Assembly: GCA_945897825.1 (NCBI GenBank)
Contig: CAMDGX010000008.1
Location: 16,967-80,966 of the forward strand
Reading direction: 5' to 3'
DNA: 64,000 nt
Source of the DNA: Asaia bogorensis
GTDB lineage: Bacteria > Pseudomonadota > Alphaproteobacteria > Acetobacterales > Acetobacteraceae
Shown here piece by piece: positions 56,390 to 64,000 of this stretch. Positions within the stretch are counted from its first letter, which is position 1, and each line of letters starts with the position of its first letter. A program made the translations under genes and the position numbers. A model generated the notes under the pieces. That model made no database searches, was not told the DNA's origin, and was given only the letters and a program-made list of their open reading frames with translations.

Positions 56390-56515
56390 CCGAAACGCCA
56401 ACGTCGCGCCGGCGACGGCTTGGCTCCAAGGCTTCGTTAATCATTGCCGGCTACCTCTGCGCATCGGCCGCGGGTTCGCCCCCGCGGGATCACTGGTGCG
56501 GAAGAGGAACGGTTC

Positions 56516-58582
56516 ATGGCCATGTCCGAGGATCAGTTGCGGGCGCCGGCGCGCCCGTCTTCGACCCGTGTGGGTCGGCGAAGCTGGCTGGCACTGCCGC
56601 GCCTTGCCCTGCGGACGCGGCTGTATGGCGGGTATGCGCTGCTGACGGCACTTGCATTGGCCATCGCCGCGATGGGCGGCTGGGGCATGTCGACGGTAGC
56701 GGGCAAGGTGGACCAGCTGCGCGACAACACCGGGGCGGTCACCCGGGTGGCCACCGCCACGGAATTGATGGAAAGCTTCGCAGCAACGCAGCTGCGCTTC
56801 ATGCTCGACGGCAATGTCGGCGAGCTGACCGAGGCGCCGGAGCGGCTGCGCAAGGCGCTGGCCGAGGCCGAGGCGGCCGCCCGCGGCAGCGCCGCGGCCC
56901 AGGCGCTGCAGGCCGTGGCGGACCAGGTGACCGGGCTTGAAGCCACGACGAAGCGGCTGATCGCGCTGGGCACCACCGCGGAGGAGGCGCGCAGCGCGCT
57001 GTATCGCGGCGGCCAGCGGCTGGTGCGGACCGCTGAGCGCATGGTTCGCGCGGCGCGCGGGCTGGACAATGCGGAGTTCCAGGGCACGATCGACTCGCTG
57101 GAGCTGGGGCTGCTGCACGCCCAGGTGGCCAATTGGCGCTTCCTGGCCACGCGCGACGCCTCGGCGGTCGGGCAGTTCAAGAGCGGCCTGGACCGGTTCG
57201 AGTTCGCGCTGGTCAGCCTGGCCGGCCTGCAGGACGAGTCCGTGGATCGGCTGTCGGGCGAGGCGCAGAAGCTGCTGGCCGCCTACCGCGAGGATTTCAA
57301 TTCGGCGAGCGTGGCGATCCTGGAGCAGTCGGAGGTGTATCGCGAACGACAGGTGCCGGCGATGGAGGCGGCCAAGGCGGCGCTCGCGGCCGCGGCCGGT
57401 GTTCTGGCGGGCGAGTTCGCGACCGTCGAGGGCGAGGTGCAGGGCACGATCGCCGACACCTCGAGGATGGAGATTGCGATGGCGCTGGTTGCCCTGTTGG
57501 GCGGCGGGCTCTTCGCCGTGCTGGTGGCGCGCAGCATCCTGGGGCCGGTGGGCGGCATGACGGCGGCGATGACCCGTCTGGCGCATGGCGACTGGGCGGT
57601 GGAGGTGCCGGGGCGCGAGAATCGCGACGAAATCGGCGCGATGGCCGAGGCGGTGGAGGTGTTCAAGCAGAACGGCATCCGCGCCGAACAGCTCTCCGCG
57701 GCCGATGCGGCGGAGCAGGCCGCCAAGCACCATCGGGCAGAGGCGCTGGCGCAGCTGGTGCGTGACTTCGAGGGCAAGGTGGGCGCACTGTCCGATGCGC
57801 TCGGGCGGGCGGCGGCGGAGCTGGAGGGCACTGCCGGCTCGATGACCGAGACCGCGGCGCGCACCGACAGCCGTGCCACCCAGGTGGCGGCCGCCGCCGA
57901 ACAGATGAGCGGCAGCGTGAACATTGTGGCCGCTTCGGCCGAGGAGCTCGGCGCGTCGATCCGCGAGATCGGGCAGCAGGTGTCCCAGTCCGCCGCCATC
58001 ACCGACCGGGCGGCACAGGATGCGGCGCGTACCGACGGGATCGTCAAGGCGCTGGCCGGCGGGGCGCAGCGGATCGGCGACGTGGTCGGGCTGATCAGCG
58101 AGATCGCCGGCAAGACCAACCTGCTGGCGCTGAACGCCACCATCGAGGCGGCGCGGGCGGGTGAGGCCGGCAAGGGCTTTGCCGTCGTTGCCAGCGAGGT
58201 GAAGTCGCTGGCCACCCAGACCGCGCGCGCCACCGACGAGATTGGCCAGCAGGTGCAGGAGATCCAGGCTGCCACCAAGGCCGCGGTGGAGGCGATCGAC
58301 GGCATTGTCGTCACCATCGGCGAGGTCAGCCGGATCGCCACCGGCATTGCCGCCGCCGTGGAGCAGCAGGGCATGGCCACGCAGGAGATCGCCCGCTCGG
58401 TGCAGCAGGCGGCCCTCAGCTCCCAGGAAGTGACAGGCAATATCGGCGAGGTCAGCCAGGCGGCGAACGACACCGGACGCTCGGCCTCAGAGGTGCTGGC
58501 GGCCGCCGGACAGGTGTCGCGCCAGGCCGAGGCCCTGTCGCGCGAGGTGGGCGGGTTCATCACCGGGGTGCGGGCGGCCTGA
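56516..58582 (+). CDS. Methyl-accepting chemotaxis protein
   Basis: A 688-residue chemoreceptor. TM1 at about 38-60, a long helical periplasmic sensor of about 260 residues, TM2 at about 318-340, a HAMP domain with [17 protein letters not shown], and a cytoplasmic signalling rod. The kinase-control tip is at about 520-570 ([19 protein letters not shown], then [17 protein letters not shown]), the best conserved part of all such proteins. Start at 56516 with GGAAGAGG upstream. No CheA, CheW, CheR or CheB gene lies nearby. It is inserted between an FKBP gene and eno. Confidence 0.94.
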   Translation: MAMSEDQLRAPARPSSTRVGRRSWLALPRLALRTRLYGGYALLTALALAIAAMGGWGMSTVAGKVDQLRDNTGAVTRVATATELMESFAATQLRFMLDGNVGELTEAPERLRKALAEAEAAARGSAAAQALQAVADQVTGLEATTKRLIALGTTAEEARSALYRGGQRLVRTAERMVRAARGLDNAEFQGTIDSLELGLLHAQVANWRFLATRDASAVGQFKSGLDRFEFALVSLAGLQDESVDRLSGEAQKLLAAYREDFNSASVAILEQSEVYRERQVPAMEAAKAALAAAAGVLAGEFATVEGEVQGTIADTSRMEIAMALVALLGGGLFAVLVARSILGPVGGMTAAMTRLAHGDWAVEVPGRENRDEIGAMAEAVEVFKQNGIRAEQLSAADAAEQAAKHHRAEALAQLVRDFEGKVGALSDALGRAAAELEGTAGSMTETAARTDSRATQVAAAAEQMSGSVNIVAASAEELGASIREIGQQVSQSAAITDRAAQDAARTDGIVKALAGGAQRIGDVVGLISEIAGKTNLLALNATIEAARAGEAGKGFAVVASEVKSLATQTARATDEIGQQVQEIQAATKAAVEAIDGIVVTIGEVSRIATGIAAAVEQQGMATQEIARSVQQAALSSQEVTGNIGEVSQAANDTGRSASEVLAAAGQVSRQAEALSREVGGFITGVRAA

Positions 58583-58621
58583 GCCGACCCCGTGGTGGCG
58601 CCGATGGCCTGTTGCTGCTAG

Positions 58622-59932
<1,311 letters not shown>

Positions 59933-59941
59933 GTGAACCGA

Positions 59942-59964
59942 CCGGGTGCCGCGCCGGCACCCGG
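59942..59964. terminator. Bidirectional hairpin after eno
   Basis: CCGGGTGCC-GCGCC-GGCACCCGG, a perfect 9-bp stem with a 5-base loop, lying between the convergent ends of eno (59932) and the Gly/His-rich protein gene (59978). There is no T-run on either side, so it may need Rho or act as a structural stop. Confidence 0.65.
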
Positions 59965-59977
59965 CCATTCCGCCAGA

Positions 59978-60265
59978 TCAGGGCACGCGGAAGCCGAAAT
60001 ACACCGACGGCGGTGCGTAGCCGTAGTGGCGCGGCGGCGCGTAGTAGACCGGCGGGGGCGCATAGTGCCCGTAGTGCGGCCGCCACTGTGGCCGATGTCC
60101 GTAGTGCGGGCGCCCGTATTGTGGACGCCCGTAGTGCTGGCCGTGCCCATGGCCGTACCCGCCGCGCCCGTAGCGGTCGTAGCCGCCTGCCTCCGCGGGG
60201 GCAGGCACAACGAATGCCATCGCAACGCCTGCGGCGGCGGCCAGGATGATCGAACGTGCCTTCAT
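59978..60265 (-). CDS. Small secreted Gly/Tyr/His-rich protein
   Basis: A 95-residue protein with a signal peptide (MKARSIILAAAAGVAMAF, cut near AEA) and a mature part full of YGRPQYGRPHYGHRP-like repeats, rich in Gly, Tyr, His and Pro, ending in a more regular YAPPSVYFGFRVP. Such His/Tyr-rich exported proteins are common in this order but have no known role; metal binding by the many His is plausible. Start at 60265 with GGAGG upstream. It is divergent from the ftsB gene and converges on eno. Confidence 0.78.
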   Translation of the reverse strand: MKARSIILAAAAGVAMAFVVPAPAEAGGYDRYGRGGYGHGHGQHYGRPQYGRPHYGHRPQWRPHYGHYAPPPVYYAPPRHYGYAPPSVYFGFRVP

Positions 60266-60495
60266 GGGTGCCTCCTGTTGCGGCCCTGGGGGCCGACCGG
60301 CATGCGTTGTGGGCGCAACGGACGGCGGAATTCGGGTTGCTGGTGTGGCAGGATGGTGGCAAGGGCGCCACGGTGCGGGAAAAATCCGCGCAACGGCTGC
60401 GTATCCACTGATTCTGCACAAAATAGTTGGACAGAGCCTCTCAACGCCTTGCCGAGCCATGCTATAGGGACGCGAGGCATGAGGCACGGTGGCCG

Positions 60496-60825
60496 ATGGA
60501 TATCTGGCGGATGATCAAGCGGCAGGCGCGGGCGGCGGTGGCGCCTGTGGTGTTCCTGTCGTTGACCGCCTACTTCGTCTGGCATGCCTCCCAGGGCGAT
60601 CGTGGCCTGGTCTCCTATGGCGAGCGCAAGAACGATCTCGTGCTGGCCAAGGCCCAGCTGGCACGCGCCCAGGCCGAGGTTTTGTTGTGGGAGCGCCGCG
60701 TGGCTGGGCTGCGGGGCGCGCGGCTGGATTCGGATGCGCTCGACGAGCGGGCGCGGGCCATGCTGAATGCCAGCGAGCCGAACGACATCGTCGTGCTGTA
60801 TCCCGCCGGCCAGCGGCTGTTCTGA
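60496..60825 (+). CDS. FtsB/DivIC-like septum formation protein
   Basis: A 109-residue single-pass membrane protein: a basic N-terminus, one transmembrane helix (VAPVVFLSLTAYFVWHA), a short coiled coil (KNDLVLAKAQLARAQAEVL) and a C-terminal LDERARAMLNASEPNDIVVL, the FtsB-type pattern of a leucine zipper followed by an acidic region. It would join FtsL and FtsQ at the division septum. It lies between eno and pdhA, the standard order in alphaproteobacteria. Start at 60496. Confidence 0.88.
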   Translation: MDIWRMIKRQARAAVAPVVFLSLTAYFVWHASQGDRGLVSYGERKNDLVLAKAQLARAQAEVLLWERRVAGLRGARLDSDALDERARAMLNASEPNDIVVLYPAGQRLF

Positions 60826-61117
60826 CCGCTTCGGCGACCCTGCTGCCGGGGCAGGCCGCGGCAATCCTGGTGCTAAATTAGTCGCCGTAGAGAAATTTTC
60901 GTGCGCGGAACCGGGCATCCGCTTGCAATGTCGTGCGAGCAGGGATGCGTGCGCATCAGTGCTTCAAGCAGTTAACTGGCTTTCGGTTAACAGCCCGTAT
61001 TGCATTGCACAATAAGGGATTTTTCCAACCAAACGCTTGTCGTGCGGGGCGCGCGACGCTACGTGAGCGGACCGACAAGCCGTTCCACCCCCATTGGTTC
61101 TCGACGGAGGCAGCGTG
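60826..61117. promoter_or_regulatory. Control region upstream of the pdhABC operon
   Basis: About 290 bp without a gene, AT-richer near its end. Two GTTAAC hexamers at 60971 and 60986 stand 15 bp apart. TATTG-N7-CAATA at 60998-61014 is an inverted repeat containing TTGCATTGCA, like motifs bound by regulators of central carbon metabolism. These are the likely operators of the pyruvate dehydrogenase operon that starts at 61118; the regulator is not known. Confidence 0.5.
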
Positions 61118-62173
61118 ATGGCCCAGGCAGCGGAGCGAGCCAAGCCGGCGGAAAAGGGCACCAGGTCCAAGGGCCGCGGTGCCGCGAAGGGCACGGGGAC
61201 CAACCAGCCGGGCCTGCCGCGCGAACAGTTGCTGCGCGCCTACCGCGACATGCTGCTGATCCGCCGCTTCGAGGAGAAGGCCGGCCAGCTTTATGGCATG
61301 GGGCTCATCGGCGGCTTCTGCCACCTCTACATCGGCCAGGAGGCGGTCGTGGTCGGCATCCAGCTGGCACTGGAGGACGGTGACCAGGTGATCACCTCCT
61401 ACCGCGACCACGGCCACATGCTCGCCACCGGCATGGAGGCGCGCGGCGTGATGGCCGAACTGACCGGGCGCGAGGGCGGATACTCGCGCGGCAAGGGCGG
61501 CTCCATGCACATGTTCAGCAAGGAGCGGAACTTCTTCGGCGGCCACGGCATCGTCGGCGCGCAGGTCAGCCTCGGCACCGGGCTTGCATTCAGCAACCAT
61601 TTCCGCGGCAACGACCGGGTGTGCGTCACCTATTTCGGCGATGGCGCCAGCAACCAGGGCCAGGTGTTCGAGAGCTTCAACCTCGCCGCCCTACTGAAGC
61701 TGCCCTGCATCTACGTGGTCGAGAACAACAAGTACGGCATGGGCACGGCGGTCGACCGTTCCAGCGCCAGCCGCGACCTGTCGCAGAACGGCGCGCCCTG
61801 GGGCATCCCGGGCGTGCAGGTGGACGGCATGGACGTCGAAGCGATGCATGCCGCCGCCGAAGTCGCCGTGGCGCATTGCCGCGCCGGCAAAGGGCCGTAT
61901 CTGCTGGAGGTCAAGACCTACCGCTACCGCGGCCACTCCATGTCCGACCCCGGACGCTACCGCACCCGCGAGGAGGTGCAGAAGATGCGCACCGAGCGCG
62001 ACTGCATCGAGGGCGCGCGCCACAAGCTCGAAGGGCTCGGCGTGGACGAGGCGGCGTTCAAGGCGATCGACGACGAGGTGAAGCGCATCGTGCAGGACAG
62101 CGCCGATTTCGCGCAGACCAGCCCGGAGCCCGATCCGAAGGAACTGTGGACCGACGTGCTGGTGGAGCGCTGA
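61118..62173 (+). CDS. pdhA: Pyruvate dehydrogenase E1 subunit alpha
   Basis: A 351-residue thiamine-diphosphate subunit of the pyruvate dehydrogenase complex, which decarboxylates pyruvate. Seen: LLIRRFEEKAGQLYGMG, SYRDHGHMLATGM, GGSMHMFSKERNFFGGHGIVG, the TDP motif FGDGASNQGQVFESFNLAALL followed by ENNKYGMGT, and YRYRGHSMSDPGRYRT with the phosphorylation-loop Ser. A Lys-rich N-terminal tail of 35 residues precedes the core. Start at 61118 behind GGAGG. pdhB starts 3 bp after its stop. Confidence 0.97.
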   Translation: MAQAAERAKPAEKGTRSKGRGAAKGTGTNQPGLPREQLLRAYRDMLLIRRFEEKAGQLYGMGLIGGFCHLYIGQEAVVVGIQLALEDGDQVITSYRDHGHMLATGMEARGVMAELTGREGGYSRGKGGSMHMFSKERNFFGGHGIVGAQVSLGTGLAFSNHFRGNDRVCVTYFGDGASNQGQVFESFNLAALLKLPCIYVVENNKYGMGTAVDRSSASRDLSQNGAPWGIPGVQVDGMDVEAMHAAAEVAVAHCRAGKGPYLLEVKTYRYRGHSMSDPGRYRTREEVQKMRTERDCIEGARHKLEGLGVDEAAFKAIDDEVKRIVQDSADFAQTSPEPDPKELWTDVLVER

Positions 62174-62176
62174 GCC

Positions 62177-63535
62177 GTGACGCAGATCCTGATGCCGGCG
62201 CTGTCGCCGACGATGACCGAGGGCACGCTGTCCAAATGGCTCAAGGCCGTCGGCGACACTGTGAAGGCCGGCGACGTGCTGGCGGAGATCGAGACCGACA
62301 AGGCGACCATGGAGGTCGAGGCGGTCGATGAAGGCACGCTGACCTCCATCCTGGTGCCGGAAGGCACCGAGGGCGTGGCCGTGAACACGCCGATCGCCGA
62401 GCTCGACGGTGGCGCGGGCGCTGCCGCGGCGCCCGCCCAGGCCACCCCGCCCGCCGCCGCACCCTCCACCTCCGCCCCGCATGCCGCCGTCGCCGCCAGG
62501 CCGGCCGCCGATGCGCCCGCGCCGGCCGCGCCGCTGCCGGAGGACAAGGATTGGGGCCCGACCTCCGCCATCACGGTCCGCGAGGCGCTGCGCGACGCCA
62601 TGGCTGCCGAGATGCGCGCCGACGCCGACGTGTTCCTGATGGGCGAGGAGGTTGCGCAATACCAGGGCGCCTACAAGATCAGCCAGGGGCTGCTCGATGA
62701 GTTCGGCGCCAAGCGGGTGATCGACACGCCGATCACCGAGCATGGCTTCGCCGGCATGGCCGTGGGGGCGGCGATGAACGGCCTCAAGCCGATCGTCGAA
62801 TTCATGACCTTCAACTTCGCCATGCAGGCGATGGACCAGATCATCAATTCGGCGGCCAAGACGCTCTACATGTCGGGCGGCCAGATGGGCTGCCCTGTCG
62901 TGTTCCGCGGCCCGAACGGGGCGGCCTCCCGCGTCGCCGCCCAGCACAGCCAGTGCTATGCGAGCTGGTACGCGCATGTGCCGGGCCTCAAGGTCGTCGC
63001 CCCCTGGTCGTCGGCCGATGCCAAGGGGCTGTTGCGAGCCGCGATCCGCGACCCGAACCCGGTGATTTTCCTCGAGAACGAGATCCTCTACGGCCAGAGC
63101 TTCGAATGCCCGACCGACCCCGAGTTCGTGCTGCCGATCGGCAAGGCCAAGATCGAGCGCGTCGGCAAGCACGTCACCATCGTCGCCTTTTCGATCATGG
63201 TCGGCGTGGCGATGAAGGCGGCCGAGGCGCTCGCCGAGCAGGGCATCGAGGCGGAGGTGATCAATCTGCGCACCCTGCGCCCGCTCGACACCGCCACGAT
63301 CGTCGAGAGCGTCAGGAAAACCAACCGCATCGTCACGGTGGAGGAGGGCTGGCCCTATGCCGGCATCGGCGCCGAGGTGAACATGCAGATCATCGAGCAG
63401 GCCTTCGACTGGCTCGACGCCCCGCCGGTGCGCGTCCATGGGGCGGACGTGCCGCTGCCCTATGCCGCGAACCTGGAGAAGCTGGCGCTGCCGCAGCCCG
63501 AATGGGTTGTGGACGCGGTGAAGCGGATCGTCTGA
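62177..63535 (+). CDS. pdhB: Pyruvate dehydrogenase E1 subunit beta with lipoyl domain
   Basis: A 452-residue protein. Residues 1-78 are a lipoyl domain with the lipoylated Lys in [14 protein letters not shown], followed by a Pro/Ala linker (80-120). Then the E1 beta catalytic part has [47 protein letters not shown] and [14 protein letters not shown]. The extra lipoyl domain is a known feature of many alphaproteobacterial E1 beta subunits. GTG start at 62177. It works with pdhA and the E2 at 63579. Confidence 0.97.
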   Translation: MTQILMPALSPTMTEGTLSKWLKAVGDTVKAGDVLAEIETDKATMEVEAVDEGTLTSILVPEGTEGVAVNTPIAELDGGAGAAAAPAQATPPAAAPSTSAPHAAVAARPAADAPAPAAPLPEDKDWGPTSAITVREALRDAMAAEMRADADVFLMGEEVAQYQGAYKISQGLLDEFGAKRVIDTPITEHGFAGMAVGAAMNGLKPIVEFMTFNFAMQAMDQIINSAAKTLYMSGGQMGCPVVFRGPNGAASRVAAQHSQCYASWYAHVPGLKVVAPWSSADAKGLLRAAIRDPNPVIFLENEILYGQSFECPTDPEFVLPIGKAKIERVGKHVTIVAFSIMVGVAMKAAEALAEQGIEAEVINLRTLRPLDTATIVESVRKTNRIVTVEEGWPYAGIGAEVNMQIIEQAFDWLDAPPVRVHGADVPLPYAANLEKLALPQPEWVVDAVKRIV

Positions 63536-63578
63536 CGCGCCTGCCGGCAAGAACGCCGTCCACGAACGGGGAAGCGAC

Positions 63579-64000
63579 ATGGCCACCAACATCCTGATGA
63601 CCGCCCTGAGCCCGACCATGACCGAGGGCACGCTCGCGCGCTGGCTGAAGAAAGAGGGCGACACGGTGAAGGCCGGCGATGTGATCGCCGAGATCGAGAC
63701 CGACAAGGCGACGATGGAAGTGGAGGCTGTCGACGAAGGCGTGCTGGGCAAGCTGCTGGTCGCCGACGGCACGGAGGGCGTGAAGGTGAACCAGCCGATC
63801 GCCATCCTGGTCGAACCTGGCGAGAAGGTCGGCGCCGCCCCGGCCCCAGCCGCTGCCCCCGCTGCTGCGCCGCCCCCGACCCCGGCGCCCGCTCCGGCCC
63901 CGGCCCAGGCCGCGACCCCGGCCGCCGCCCCGGCGGATGGCGAACGCGTGGTCGCCTCGCCGCTCGCCCGCCGCATGGCGCAGCAAGCCGGCCTCGACCT
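63579..64000 (+). CDS. pdhC: Dihydrolipoamide acetyltransferase E2 (partial)
   Basis: The first 140 codons of the E2 component; the gene runs off the right edge. It has a lipoyl domain at 1-80 with [14 protein letters not shown], nearly the same as that of PdhB, then a long Pro/Ala linker, and the start of the peripheral subunit-binding domain ([18 protein letters not shown]). E2 passes acetyl groups to CoA in the core of the complex. Start at 63579 with GGGGAAG upstream. Confidence 0.96.
   Translation, partial: MATNILMTALSPTMTEGTLARWLKKEGDTVKAGDVIAEIETDKATMEVEAVDEGVLGKLLVADGTEGVKVNQPIAILVEPGEKVGAAPAPAAAPAAAPPPTPAPAPAPAQAATPAAAPADGERVVASPLARRMAQQAGLD

Noticed and set aside
61691..63976. 761-codon frame antisense to pdhABC
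   Set aside because: Mirror of the lipoyl and E1 coding sequences, without domains.

Overview
The window is GC-rich, densely packed chromosomal DNA, most likely from an alphaproteobacterium of the Acetobacteraceae/Rhodospirillales. This is inferred from the very high GC and GC3, the block tpiA-secG-pyrG-kdsA-eno-ftsB-pdhA-pdhB-pdhC, an E1 beta subunit carrying its own lipoyl domain, and PEP-CTERM proteins alongside BLUF and DUF2254 genes. No species was identified, and no rRNA, tRNA, CRISPR array, insertion sequence or prophage was found.

Layout. 1-1045: end of an amino-acid ABC uptake operon. 1186-5339: four co-directional genes (polytopic membrane protein, HAD-UbiA fusion, EmrE-like protein, beta-helix protein) that look like a lipid-linked pentose pathway. 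5366-6394: cysK behind a perfect 26-bp palindrome. 6423-9882: three overlapping surface-glycan genes (flippase and two glycosyltransferases). 10012-13385: comM, a Tat-exported phosphoesterase and radC. 13545-20508: metabolic genes (M81 peptidase, two SDRs, FkbM methyltransferase, peptide-type binding protein, O-acetylhomoserine sulfhydrylase). 20700-24363: GH36 galactosidase converging on an ABC-F gene that has a short leader ORF and an RBS-masking tandem repeat. 24476-28540: envelope genes (DUF421, MscS, DUF2254) and a BLUF photoreceptor. 28668-30101: M20 amidohydrolase.

30383-33380 holds a LuxR-type regulator with a degenerate receiver and two convergent PEP-CTERM proteins, one of them a metalloprotease with a polythreonine tract. 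33739-37347 encodes a MaoC-like protein, an alpha/beta hydrolase and malate synthase G. 38146-38880 is an AT-rich patch with one probable foreign gene. 38954-41220 has an RraA-like aldolase, an ACR3-type transporter and an NTF2-like protein. 41506-45323 is a signalling-to-exopolysaccharide locus (small ORF, STAS, Hpt, sigma-54 activator, sugar transferase) with two sigma-54 promoter matches and a triple hairpin.

45446-64000 is the conserved housekeeping block: ppiD, trpE, tpiA, secG, pyrG, kdsA, an FKBP, eno, ftsB and pdhABC. A large hybrid histidine kinase and a chemoreceptor are inserted in it.

Three copies of a 130-145 bp multi-hairpin repeat (15042, 35043, 55055) each lie between two genes of the same direction, starting at the stop codon of the first and ending just before the start of the second. 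With the sigma-54 locus and the ABC-F leader, they are the most unusual content of the window.
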